Part shown: piece after piece, positions 26,046-34,485 of the stretch | How positions within the stretch are numbered: the stretch's first letter is position 1 | How the letters are laid out: each line of letters begins with the position of its first letter | From: DATFVA01 sp963764235 | GTDB taxonomy: Bacteria; Bacteroidota; Ignavibacteria; Ignavibacteriales; Ignavibacteriaceae | Length of the DNA: 64,000 nt | Direction: 5' to 3' | Assembly: GCA_963764235.1 (NCBI GenBank) | Contig: CAVXRO010000009.1 | Coordinates: forward strand, 372,001 to 436,000 | The notes under the pieces: generated by a model | Databases searched by the model: none | What the model saw: only the letters and a program-made list of their open reading frames with translations | What the model was told of the DNA's origin: nothing | Translations under genes and position numbers: made by a program

Positions 26046-26078
26046 AAAGGCCGCCTCAGGTTATTTGAGACGGCCTTT
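26046..26078 (-). terminator. hairpin after the OmpA-family gene
   Basis: AAAGGCCG (26046-26053) pairs with CGGCCTTT (26071-26078), with CTCA/TGAG inside the loop lengthening the stem. It stands 28 bases after the OmpA-family stop. The T run is only that of the stem itself. Confidence 0.6.
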
Positions 26079-26106
26079 ATATTTAATGAGGTTACAGAAA
26101 TCTTGA

Positions 26107-27564
26107 TTACTGATTATTTTCAATCATTTTTATCTCAACCCTGCGGTTCATGGCTCTTCCTTCAGGAGTATCATTTGAGGCTATCGGATTTGATTCACCA
26201 TAAGGAACTACCTCGAGCCTTGATCTGTCTATTCCCTTGTTTATAAGGTAATCAACAACCGACTGGGCTCTTCTTCGTGACAGATCCATATTATAGGATT
26301 CAGAACCTACAGCATCGGTATATCCTTCTATTCTCCAGCGGGTATCAGGATTATTTTTCATTGTCTTTGCAAGATTATCAAGAGTGGGATAAGCGCTCGA
26401 CAGAAGAGTCGCTTTGTTGAATTCGAAATTCGTATCGCCGCTGAGAGTTATCTTCTTGACTACCGTATCCGCTTTTGCACATCCATCTTCATCTACCTGT
26501 TTCCCGGCAGGTGTATTAGGACATTTGTCCTTATAATCAGGTACGCCGTCCCTGTCGCTGTCTTTAGGACAACCGGTATCGTCTACAGCTGCACCTGTCG
26601 GTGTGCCGGGACATTTATCATTATTATCATATATACCGTCGCCGTCTGTATCAGGACAGCCCTGATCATTCACCTGCATTCCGGCAGGAGTATTCGGGCA
26701 CTTATCCAGTTTATCAGGTACCCCGTCATTATCTGCATCTATGGCGCATCCGTTTTCATCTACTTCCATTCCTGATTTTGTGTTAGGACATTTATCCTTG
26801 TAATCGGGTACTCCGTCTCCATCCCTGTCGAGCGGACAGCCGTATTCATCAACTGTGACACCCTGAGGTGTATTGGGACACATATCCTTTGAATCTTCAA
26901 TTCCGTCTCCGTCGCTATCTGATGTAGTGAAGAATGAATAGGCTATACCAGCCATAACGGTAACCATATAATCATTGTTTCCGTTTATAGCAAGATCATC
27001 CCAGTTATCGTGAGGAGAGAAGTATCCTCCCAGTCCGAGATTCATATTTATCGACTGTGAAAGAAGAAACCTTAATCCAAGCTCAGCCTGGAAAATGGTT
27101 TCCTGCTTATCATATCTACCCAGGAGATTATTTGTCAAAGCTTTATCATTGTTATCTTTCGGATTAAACCATAAATAGGTTGCTCCTACACCCACATAGG
27201 GAAAAACCGCCTCCTCTATTGAAAAAGTATACGTCAGATCTCCTCCGATCCCCGTCATATTTGTTCTGAATACACCGGGGGTTTTTGAGTTATCTTCCCC
27301 ACCTATATATCCTGCCATTACGAAACCTTTAATTCCAAGTATTCCCTGGTTAGTTGTCGGAAAGAAGTATTCAAGAACCCCTCTTCCCATAATATCGGGT
27401 CTAACTTTATCATAATCGGTTTTAGCCAGGGTAACTCCTGCTTCTGCTCCCAGCATGAGAGTTCCTGAGAAAGCGTGATGTTTTATATTCCTGTTAGTCT
27501 GAGAATATATCTGGCTGCTTATTAACATCATCACAGCAAGAAGAGCCGTCAGTTTCAGCTTCAT
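26107..27564 (-). CDS. OmpA-family outer-membrane protein with thrombospondin type 3 repeats
   Basis: A 485-residue protein with a signal peptide (1-21), an N-terminal eight-strand-like barrel (about 30-215), five calcium-binding thrombospondin type 3 repeats (DSDGDGIEDSKDMCPNTP, DRDGDGVPDYKDKCPNT and three more, about 217-362) and a C-terminal OmpA peptidoglycan-binding domain (about 375-480) with NFEFNKATL and SLRRAQSVVDYL-type motifs. It probably ties the outer membrane to the cell wall. AAAGGA fixes the start. Such proteins are abundant in Bacteroidota and Ignavibacteria. The repeats make the DNA at 26.5-26.9 kb locally repetitive. Confidence 0.92.
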   Translation of the reverse strand: MKLKLTALLAVMMLISSQIYSQTNRNIKHHAFSGTLMLGAEAGVTLAKTDYDKVRPDIMGRGVLEYFFPTTNQGILGIKGFVMAGYIGGEDNSKTPGVFRTNMTGIGGDLTYTFSIEEAVFPYVGVGATYLWFNPKDNNDKALTNNLLGRYDKQETIFQAELGLRFLLSQSINMNLGLGGYFSPHDNWDDLAINGNNDYMVTVMAGIAYSFFTTSDSDGDGIEDSKDMCPNTPQGVTVDEYGCPLDRDGDGVPDYKDKCPNTKSGMEVDENGCAIDADNDGVPDKLDKCPNTPAGMQVNDQGCPDTDGDGIYDNNDKCPGTPTGAAVDDTGCPKDSDRDGVPDYKDKCPNTPAGKQVDEDGCAKADTVVKKITLSGDTNFEFNKATLLSSAYPTLDNLAKTMKNNPDTRWRIEGYTDAVGSESYNMDLSRRRAQSVVDYLINKGIDRSRLEVVPYGESNPIASNDTPEGRAMNRRVEIKMIENNQ

Positions 27565-27745
27565 AATCCATCCTTTCCTTTCTGTTTAACATCATGTTCC
27601 CTAACAATTTAAAGGAAAAGTATGTAATCAGAGTGGGAAAGATAACACGGCGGAAGAAATGTGATATTTAATAACCTGTTGATTAACAATAGGTTATAGC
27701 AATTTATTTCAACTCAAATGGGGTTTTTCGAAATTAATCGCTGGT

Positions 27746-28537
27746 TTATTTCAGAAGCAATATCTTTTTTACAAAAGATGATTCCGAGGTTATGAGGGAA
27801 ACAAAATAGATTCCTGAACTTAAGCCTTTGCCGTCGAACTGCATACTGTAATCTCCTGCGGATAAATATCCGTCCTCCATGACAGAAACAGTTTCACCAA
27901 GGATATTTGTTATTCTTAGTAATACATTTGTTCCCCGGGGGAGATAAAAGCTTACAGTTGTCGTAGGATTGAAAGGGTTGGGATAATTCTGGTAAAGCCT
28001 GATCTGGTCAGGAATGAATTCCTCTTCCCTTACAGAATTTGGTGAAGAAAATAATAGTGTAATATTTCCTATGTTGGTCATAATACTATCTATAATAATT
28101 TTATCGCTCGTGGCATCCTCATACCCTATTTTCTGGGCAACCAGGTAGTAGCTGCCGAACGGAAGGAAATTTTCTCTGAAGGTTCCGTTGGACTGCGAGA
28201 AAGCATAAGTTATTAAGTTGTTTTCGGCTGACCGTGCATAAATAATCGCATCAGTTACAATACTGCCTCGTTTACCCGTAATTCCGACTGTGCCTGATAT
28301 AATTCCGCCTCCCACAGACGAATCCCTGGGCATATAAATATCTGCATTAAGAATTGGTGATCCGATATAAATAGAGTCGGCTTCCTGCCAGAATCCGGGG
28401 TTATTCCCTAATGTATCATAATATGAGGGAACATAATAATCTGAAAATGATTGTATATAGTAATAACCGGGGTCAATAATATTGTCTATCGTATAAGAAC
28501 CGTCGGGATTTACAAAGGCTGCGTAGGTACCTCCCAA
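27746..28537 (-). CDS. T9SS-sorted protein, 3' part of a frameshifted gene
   Basis: The reading frame holds carboxypeptidase-regulatory-like beta domains (PDGSYTIDNIIDPGYYYIQ, NGTFRENFLPFGSYYLVAQK) and a complete type IX secretion sorting domain: LYQNYPNPFNPTTTVSFYLP, a DGKGLSSGIYFVSL strand and KKILLLK end. There is no signal peptide. The frame is open upstream beyond this start to the A6 run at 28610-28615, where it joins the preceding signal-peptide ORF by a -1 shift, giving a 533-residue protein. I see this as the second half of one exported gene rather than a gene of its own. Confidence 0.85.
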   Translation of the reverse strand: MGGTYAAFVNPDGSYTIDNIIDPGYYYIQSFSDYYVPSYYDTLGNNPGFWQEADSIYIGSPILNADIYMPRDSSVGGGIISGTVGITGKRGSIVTDAIIYARSAENNLITYAFSQSNGTFRENFLPFGSYYLVAQKIGYEDATSDKIIIDSIMTNIGNITLLFSSPNSVREEEFIPDQIRLYQNYPNPFNPTTTVSFYLPRGTNVLLRITNILGETVSVMEDGYLSAGDYSMQFDGKGLSSGIYFVSLITSESSFVKKILLLK

Positions 28538-28571
28538 GGCGGGCGAATTGAGCTTGCTATGTATAATTTTA

Positions 28572-28615
28572 TCAGGAGTATGAGTTCCGCTCCTGACGAT
28601 TACAATTCCTTTTTT
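28572..28615 (-). promoter_or_regulatory. A AAA AAG slippery heptamer with downstream hairpin at the frameshift
   Basis: On the minus strand the codons TTA AAA AAG place the heptamer A_AAA_AAG (28615 to 28609) in the exact phase used by dnaX. A -1 slip there continues into the 3' ORF. Twelve bases further on, TCAGGAG and CTCCTGA (28590-28596 and 28572-28578 on the plus strand) form a seven-pair hairpin. No stimulatory Shine-Dalgarno is visible upstream. A one-base loss in the A run explains the same data. Confidence 0.45.
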
Positions 28616-29346
28616 AAAGGATTAATAGCAAGCGAATCAAATATTCTTCCTGAAACTGAATTCTGGGTAGAAGTCACCCTGACTAAATTCAGATCTGCGG
28701 AAGAAATTCCATTGGTATCAACAAACACCTGTGTCGCACTCAGAGGATCAAACTGCTGATCATAGAAGGAAACATAATAGGAGTCTTTCGCCGCCGCTAC
28801 TGTATAATTTCCAACCGGAAGTTCAGCAGAATAATTTCCGTTGTCATCGGAAACACTCTTTGCGATAACAAAATTACCGCCATACAGGAAGTATACATCA
28901 GCTGAAGGAACAGGTACACCGTCTGTACTTATGTTTCCCTGCAAAGAACCCGAATAAAAATAATCCTCATAATAATCAATCTTTATCTTGAGATATTCGT
29001 ATGGATTTAAACCATTATTATATATATAAAGGGTATCCTCCCTATCTTCATAAGTATAATTCAAGTAGCCGGAAAGGATACAATCCATCATAATTGAATC
29101 TCCCGGTTCAATGGTAATAGGGTATCTCCAGTATCTGTCGAATCTCAGGAAGTAAAAGTCATTTTTACTGTAATAAATGCTGTCAATTACAAGCGGCACA
29201 TTCCCCGAATTGATAAAATATGCGTTCTGGAGTCTGTGAAATACATCATGATATTCCAGTTCTTCAGGATAAATTTGCAGCACAGGTTGAGCATTTACAG
29301 AAAGGCAGCAAAGTAATACCAGAATTCCTGCGGTTATAATTCTCAT
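28600..29346 (-). CDS. exported beta-domain protein, 5' part of the frameshifted T9SS gene
   Basis: 248 codons with a signal peptide (MRIITAGILVLLCCLSVNAQ), an N-terminal domain that resembles ASPM/SPD-2/Hydin-type beta sandwiches (FINSGNVPLVIDSIYYS) and a first regulatory-like beta domain (SLQGNISTDGVPVPSADVYFL). The frame ends at KKEL-stop just after the A6 run, in the middle of a second beta domain (GRIFDSLAINPLKK). If the ribosome does not slip the product would be an exported protein with no T9SS sorting tail. It is divergent from the sigma factor gene, 78 bases away. Confidence 0.85.
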   Translation of the reverse strand: MRIITAGILVLLCCLSVNAQPVLQIYPEELEYHDVFHRLQNAYFINSGNVPLVIDSIYYSKNDFYFLRFDRYWRYPITIEPGDSIMMDCILSGYLNYTYEDREDTLYIYNNGLNPYEYLKIKIDYYEDYFYSGSLQGNISTDGVPVPSADVYFLYGGNFVIAKSVSDDNGNYSAELPVGNYTVAAAKDSYYVSFYDQQFDPLSATQVFVDTNGISSADLNLVRVTSTQNSVSGRIFDSLAINPLKKEL

Positions 29347-29397
29347 TCTTATTGTTTAAGTTGATTATAATAATTATAATAATAGTAATGCAATTAA

Positions 29398-29409
29398 GTC
29401 AATAGTGAC
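29398..29409. promoter_or_regulatory. short inverted repeat GTCA-ATAG-TGAC before the sigma factor gene
   Basis: A small dyad 15 bases ahead of the sigma factor start, in the shared divergent gap. The same AGTGACAA word occurs inverted right after the sigma gene (29985-29992). It may be a binding site or part of an autoregulated promoter, but it is short. Confidence 0.25.
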
Positions 29410-29424
29410 AAAATATTATATCTC

Positions 29425-29982
29425 TTGGCTGAACAAAAGTTAAACTACATAAATTTTTCTAAAAATGAACTGGATGAGCTCTTTTCAGAAGCAAAAAAGG
29501 GAAGTTCGTCAGCATTCAGTGAATTATCCGGGTTAATAAGGGATATTTCCTACAGCTATTTTCTTTCCAAATTAAGGCATGGGAAAATTCTTAACACAGA
29601 GGATGTAGATGACCTTTCTAACAATGTCTATCTTTCCTTTGCCGAGCAATATCACAGAATAGAAAGCCTTGAAAACTGGCTGAGAAGGGTGTTATTCCTT
29701 ACGTTCGTCAACTGGTACAAAAAATCAAAAAGAAGAAAGACTTTTGAGCTTGATGAGGCCTATTACGTCGAACAAAAAGATGAACATCCCTCGGTTAAGG
29801 TTGATGCCGAAAAAATTGTTTCAATTCTAAATACCTTCAGCGATGATAAGCAGCAGATTTTCAGGATGAGATTCTGGGAAGACCTTAAATTTGCCGAAAT
29901 TGCTGAGAATCTTGGAAAATCTGAAGATGCCGTTAAAAAGATGTTCTACAGGACCATCGAGGAACTTAAATTAAAAATATAA
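29425..29982 (+). CDS. ECF-type RNA polymerase sigma factor
   Basis: A 185-residue sigma-70-family factor of extracytoplasmic-function size. Region 2 covers about residues 25-95 (LNTEDVDDLSNNVYLSFAE, ENWLRRVLFLTFVNW), with the linker from 96 to 130 and region 4 from about 131 (DKQQIFRMRFWEDLKFAEIAE) ending in a helix-turn-helix with KSEDAVKKMFYRTIEEL. No ATG is available: the start is a TTG, without a strong ribosome binding site, which suggests low expression. An anti-sigma-like gene follows after 61 bases and a CHAT gene after that. Confidence 0.88.
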   Translation: MAEQKLNYINFSKNELDELFSEAKKGSSSAFSELSGLIRDISYSYFLSKLRHGKILNTEDVDDLSNNVYLSFAEQYHRIESLENWLRRVLFLTFVNWYKKSKRRKTFELDEAYYVEQKDEHPSVKVDAEKIVSILNTFSDDKQQIFRMRFWEDLKFAEIAENLGKSEDAVKKMFYRTIEELKLKI

Positions 29983-30043
29983 GGTTGTCACTTTATTATT
30001 ACTAATTTTACTAATTGGTTATAAACCTGAGAAATAAAAAATA

Positions 30044-31015
30044 ATGGGCAAGAAAGATAAAATATTGGATCTTCTGGGAAAGAAGAGCTTAACGGATTCA
30101 GAGAAGGATGAACTTGAGTCACTTGCCGGAAGCGATAAAGAATTAAGTGAATTAAGAAAAACCTATGAGCAGCTCGAGAGTGTTGTCAGTCATTCCTCAC
30201 ATTTAAGCGAGGAAGAACTTTCGCAATATACCCTTTACAAGAATGGAATGGTGCCTGATGATAGTTCAATAATAGGCAGAATTCCGTTTATTGAGACGCA
30301 TTTGCGAAAATGTGCGGTGTGTTCGGGAATTCTCAGGGAATTCAACTTGGAATATTCCGACATCGACAGCTTTTTATCTGAATCAATAGTGTCAGGAAGA
30401 GATTCTTCAGATCGATCAGCGGATTCAAGGACGGAATTATCCTTAAACAGGTACAAAGCTCCCCGATATGCTTTCGCATCCATCATTATAGTCGGACTTG
30501 TTTACCTAGCATTGTATGTTGTTTCTTCTTTTACTACCCCGGCCTTTTATAATAATGCGGCAATCAGTAGTGATTCGCAATTCTCGATTAACAGAGGAAG
30601 GGCAACGGAGAATTTCCAGAACAGTCTTAAGGCTCTTGAAAACCACAATTACGATGAAGCAATTTCTTACCTTCAAAAAGATATTAAAGAAAATTCCAGG
30701 GATGAAACGATTTTTTATTCATATTACATAATGGGCTTATCGTACCTGAAAACAGCTGAGCATGATTTCCTGGGATTGTTTCCCGGTTATAATCAGGACA
30801 GAGCATCAAAGGGCGCAGAATATCTGGAAGAAAGCATCAGGAAGAATGATTCTGGCAGGTTCAATAATATAAAACTGAACTCTTACTTTTACCTTGCCAA
30901 AGCCAGCCTGATGCTGAAAGATAAAGAAGGAGCAAAGCACTATCTGACATTGGTTATAAACGGAAAAGGAAGCAAGATGGAGGAAGCAAAATATCTACTC
31001 GGGGAAATGGAGTGA
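30044..31015 (+). CDS. membrane anti-sigma factor with zinc finger and periplasmic TPR-like tail
   Basis: A 323-residue protein. The cytoplasmic part carries an Hx3Cx2C motif (H86, C90, C93) of the zf-HC2 anti-sigma type. One transmembrane helix follows at about 146-168 (FASIIIVGLVYLALYVV), then a periplasmic part of about 150 residues with TPR-like helices (LENHNYDEAISYLQKDI, SYYIMGLSYLKTAEHDF, LNSYFYLAKASLMLKDKEGA). This is the expected layout for a factor that holds the upstream sigma and senses something in the envelope, through TPR contacts. Its stop is ten bases before the CHAT gene, so the three are one operon. Confidence 0.82.
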   Translation: MGKKDKILDLLGKKSLTDSEKDELESLAGSDKELSELRKTYEQLESVVSHSSHLSEEELSQYTLYKNGMVPDDSSIIGRIPFIETHLRKCAVCSGILREFNLEYSDIDSFLSESIVSGRDSSDRSADSRTELSLNRYKAPRYAFASIIIVGLVYLALYVVSSFTTPAFYNNAAISSDSQFSINRGRATENFQNSLKALENHNYDEAISYLQKDIKENSRDETIFYSYYIMGLSYLKTAEHDFLGLFPGYNQDRASKGAEYLEESIRKNDSGRFNNIKLNSYFYLAKASLMLKDKEGAKHYLTLVINGKGSKMEEAKYLLGEME

Positions 31016-31025
31016 ATTGTGTTAA

Positions 31026-31478
31026 ATGATTATACAAAAAGTATCAATATTATTTATAGCTTTTATATTCTCTCTTCTGCAGCCGGCCGGAGTTGAATCC
31101 AAACTTCAAGAAAATCCTTACTCTCATTTATATAACTCTCCCGATTCACTTTTAATGTATGTGAGCAGAGACGGCTGGAATCCGGAACGGCTCTCTTTAA
31201 TTAAATATTATCTGACGGATTCCTACGCACCTGCCGATAATGATTTGAGATTACTTAAGGATCTGAAAAATGATTTCCGCAAAGCCCTTCTTCAGTCAGT
31301 ACTGTTGAAAAAGCAGAATAAGTTCACTGAAATGTATGACACACTGGATTCATATCTTAATGTTGTGCCTCATTACCTTCCCTATTATGATGAACTGGTA
31401 TTTGCATCAAGTGCATCATCACGTTTGCAGCTGCTTGAATCTAAAATTGAAGCTTCGGGGGGATTTTCATGCGCGTGA
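31026..31478 (+). CDS. signal peptide and N-terminal part of the TPR-CHAT protein (5' part, frameshifted)
   Basis: The first 145 or so codons give a signal peptide (MIIQKVSILFIAFIFSLLQPAG) and a helical region (KNDFRKALLQSVLLKKQNKF). The frame ends soon after a G6 run at 31457-31462; removing one G joins it to the next frame (EASGDFHAREKNYLLG), giving a 1152-residue protein. The stop eight codons after the run makes this ORF an artefact of a one-base change, or an off state if the run is variable. Confidence 0.78.
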   Translation: MIIQKVSILFIAFIFSLLQPAGVESKLQENPYSHLYNSPDSLLMYVSRDGWNPERLSLIKYYLTDSYAPADNDLRLLKDLKNDFRKALLQSVLLKKQNKFTEMYDTLDSYLNVVPHYLPYYDELVFASSASSRLQLLESKIEASGGFSCA

Positions 31479-34400
31479 AAAAAATTATCTGCTGGGATTG
31501 ATTAATTATCAGAACGCAGATTATAATTCTGCAAAGGAGCACTTTCAAAAAAGTTTTGACTCCGACTCAACTGATAAATATATATTGTATCAGTTGTCCT
31601 ATTCTTACAGGAGTCTGGGTGATTATAATAAAGCCCTGATGCTGATAAAAAAAGCCGGGGATATGGCTTCGGGAGATCTCTATTTTTTGGTTAAAGTCTA
31701 TCTTGCTGAAGGAGCTTTATACTTTTTGTCGGGAGAATATGACCTGGCCGACAGTATTTATAAAAAAGCTTTTAAACTGGCTCAAGATAACTTCATGACG
31801 GAAAATTCAGGACGTTCCTATGTGGCTCTCGGAATTATGGACGACATTCAGGGCTTTATTGATAAGGCAAGAACCAAATATAATAATGCGGTTGATATTG
31901 CTGAAAAGACTCATAACCAGGAACTTAGAGCATATGCATACTCAGAACTAGGTGTTTCGTTCAGCTATACAAGTGAATTAATTGAAGCTAAAGAGAATTA
32001 CTTAAAAAGTTATGCGTTGTACAAACAGATGGGGAACCGTCTGAGATTAGCTCTTCTTTCCGAAAATATTGGAAAGATCTATATGTCAATATTCAATTAT
32101 GAGAGCGCCATTAGCAGCTATAAGGAGGGTATCGAGTACGCAGGCGATAATAAGCGTTCTCTTGTCCTTAACCTCACAGGACTGGCAGATGCTTATTCCA
32201 ACCTTTCCAACTATTCCGAATCATTGAAATATTATAATGAGGCGAAGAAGCTTAGCGCAGATATTAAAGCTGTTGAGCTAAGTATAAAAATTAATAGCGG
32301 ATTAGGGGCATTATATTATAATCTTGATCATCCGGATAATGCTCTGAACTATTATCTGAAGGCGGAATCAGAGTGCAGTAAAATAAATAACCCATTCCTT
32401 ACGGCAGATCTATACGATAAGCTGGGAACGGTATATTCTTCACTCGACAGCCTGAATATAGCTGAACAATATTTTTTAGAAGCGGAGAAGCTTGCCGATA
32501 AAAGCGGGACTTCTTACACGGCATTATTAGCAGCTGTAAACAGAGCGGAGGTTTTGGTTAAAAAGGAAGAGTATTCAAAGGCATTGGTGCTGCTGAATAC
32601 GATATCAAAAAGTTCATCCAATAGAAATTTTCCGTATTTACAGGCGAGATCTGAGAACCTGAGAGGGAACATTCTGGAAAAGCGCGATGACTTTGAGGGT
32701 GCCCGGTCTGCGTACAACCGTACTCTGGAGATAGTGAAAAACCTGAATGAGAAAACTCTCGAAGTTGAGGCCTATTTTAATCTTGCAAAGCTTAACGATT
32801 CAAGAAATTTAAATGACTCGGCAGAAAGTTATTATAAATCGGCAATTGCTTTAATTGAGGATGTTTCCCGCCCGTTATTCAGGCAGGAGGATGTCCAGAT
32901 CTCATACTTCTCCGGCAACCGGGATGTATATGACTCATTTGCTGAGCATTACCTTCGACTTAAAGAATACCACAGGGCTTTTGAGCTTATCAACAAGTCG
33001 CACTCCCGGAATATGATTCAGAACCTGAATAACCTTAAGCTGCAGACCATCTTAGGAGACAGCACATTCTTGAGTAAGCTGTATGATTATGACTGGATCA
33101 TTCATTCAGGAATCTACGGCAAGGAAAAAACCGAAAAAGTAAAAGGGATGATGGCTGAATTAAAACACTCCCTGGTTAATTCCAATACGGAACTCAGACC
33201 TTATCTGAATATGGAAAAATGGCCCTCAATAAATGAGATTCAGAATTCTCTTACGGAAGAGGAGAATTTAATTTCATATTACTCTAACGGAAACAGCCTT
33301 TATGCATTTCTAATTAATAAGAAATTCTTCAAACCTTTTAAATTTGCTGTTTCATCAAAGCAGCTGGCCGGGATGACTGCAGCTATTTCACCCTATTTTG
33401 AAAACAGTCCGGAAGGGACTGATGCATTTTATAACCAGGATTTATTCTCTTTTAATGCAGAAGCCTCAAATGCCTTGTACAAAAAAATAGTTGAGCCGAT
33501 ATTGAAGGATATTCCGCCCGAACAAAAAATAATTTTTTCACCATGCACTGAATTGATTACAATCCCTCTGGAATTCCTTGTAACTTCCTACAGCGCCGAT
33601 GAGAGTCCTTACTCATACAATAATAAGAAATTCCTTTTGTCAGACTATGATATTTCCTATTCCCCATCTGCTTCTGCATTTCTGCAGCAGCAAAAAAATA
33701 ACCTGAAAAATAATAGTAAAGTGCTTTTGGTTGGTGATCCCTCCATAAATACCGGGTCCATGGAATTTGCAGAAAGAAGGGGCCTCCTTGAGGAACCACC
33801 CGGAATACCAAGAAACCTGGCACTCCTTCCCTTGAAATATTCAGGCGAAGAGGTCAGAAGCATCGGGGAGATCATAAATGCCAGCACTATTCTCCTGAAT
33901 AAAAATGCTACGGAAACCAATTTCAAGGAGAATGCCGGGCTGAGCAGCATAATACACCTTTCAACGCATTCATTTCTGTATAAAAAGCAGCCCCTGATAT
34001 TTTTTTCAAATATATATGATGCTGAAAATGATGGCTTCCTGGAAGCAGGAGAAATAGTCAGACTTAAACTTAACAGTGATCTTGTCGTACTGAGCTCATG
34101 TAATTCAGGTCTCGGCAGTGTTGATAAATCGGAAGGTATTCTTGGATTGACTAAAGCTTTTTTTGAAGCCGGTTCGAAAAGCGTAGTCGTTTCGCTCTGG
34201 GATGTGAACGACAGGTATACTTCAAAGCTAATGACTCTTTTTTACGAAAAACTTAGTATGGGTTACGATAAATCCAGGGCATTAAGACTTGCAAAGACTG
34301 AATTCATACAAAAATATTCGCCCAATCCATATTACTGGGGAGCGTTTGTATTATCAGGAAATATTGCGCCAGTTAAATTGAAACCCCAGGAAAACATCTC

Positions 34401-34485
34401 GCTTTCAATTATGATATTATTGACAATTCTAGCAGCAGCAGTTGTAGTGGTGATAATAATTCACCGCAAAAGACTTACCACTTAA
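31336..34485 (+). CDS. TPR-CHAT (caspase-like) protein with C-terminal membrane anchor, main part
   Basis: True coding begins near base 31463; the first 42 codons of this open frame are a shadow of the preceding ORF. About 500 residues of tetratricopeptide repeats (SYRSLGDYNKALMLIKKAG, LADAYSNLSNYSESLKYYNEA and more) are followed by a CHAT domain. The catalytic histidine is in HLSTHSF (codon at 33967) and the cysteine in LSSCNSG (codon at 34099). A hydrophobic helix (LSIMILLTILAAAVVVVIII) and a basic HRKRL tail end it. With the signal peptide upstream, TPRs and protease should be outside the cytoplasm. CHAT proteins are caspase/separase-like peptidases; targets here are unknown. The stop overlaps convergent gmd by four bases. 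Confidence 0.88.
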   Translation: MTHWIHILMLCLITFPIMMNWYLHQVHHHVCSCLNLKLKLRGDFHAREKNYLLGLINYQNADYNSAKEHFQKSFDSDSTDKYILYQLSYSYRSLGDYNKALMLIKKAGDMASGDLYFLVKVYLAEGALYFLSGEYDLADSIYKKAFKLAQDNFMTENSGRSYVALGIMDDIQGFIDKARTKYNNAVDIAEKTHNQELRAYAYSELGVSFSYTSELIEAKENYLKSYALYKQMGNRLRLALLSENIGKIYMSIFNYESAISSYKEGIEYAGDNKRSLVLNLTGLADAYSNLSNYSESLKYYNEAKKLSADIKAVELSIKINSGLGALYYNLDHPDNALNYYLKAESECSKINNPFLTADLYDKLGTVYSSLDSLNIAEQYFLEAEKLADKSGTSYTALLAAVNRAEVLVKKEEYSKALVLLNTISKSSSNRNFPYLQARSENLRGNILEKRDDFEGARSAYNRTLEIVKNLNEKTLEVEAYFNLAKLNDSRNLNDSAESYYKSAIALIEDVSRPLFRQEDVQISYFSGNRDVYDSFAEHYLRLKEYHRAFELINKSHSRNMIQNLNNLKLQTILGDSTFLSKLYDYDWIIHSGIYGKEKTEKVKGMMAELKHSLVNSNTELRPYLNMEKWPSINEIQNSLTEEENLISYYSNGNSLYAFLINKKFFKPFKFAVSSKQLAGMTAAISPYFENSPEGTDAFYNQDLFSFNAEASNALYKKIVEPILKDIPPEQKIIFSPCTELITIPLEFLVTSYSADESPYSYNNKKFLLSDYDISYSPSASAFLQQQKNNLKNNSKVLLVGDPSINTGSMEFAERRGLLEEPPGIPRNLALLPLKYSGEEVRSIGEIINASTILLNKNATETNFKENAGLSSIIHLSTHSFLYKKQPLIFFSNIYDAENDGFLEAGEIVRLKLNSDLVVLSSCNSGLGSVDKSEGILGLTKAFFEAGSKSVVVSLWDVNDRYTSKLMTLFYEKLSMGYDKSRALRLAKTEFIQKYSPNPYYWGAFVLSGNIAPVKLKPQENISLSIMILLTILAAAVVVVIIIHRKRLTT

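Noticed and set aside
26500..26930. Periodic DNA repeats in the OmpA gene, at first sight like a short array of spaced repeats
   Set aside because: They encode the calcium-binding thrombospondin type 3 repeats; there are no constant repeats with unique spacers, so not a CRISPR.
31336..31462. First 42 codons of the long TPR-CHAT frame as a separate N-terminal domain
   Set aside because: They are the out-of-frame reading of the signal-peptide ORF; the sensible sequence begins only after the G6 run.
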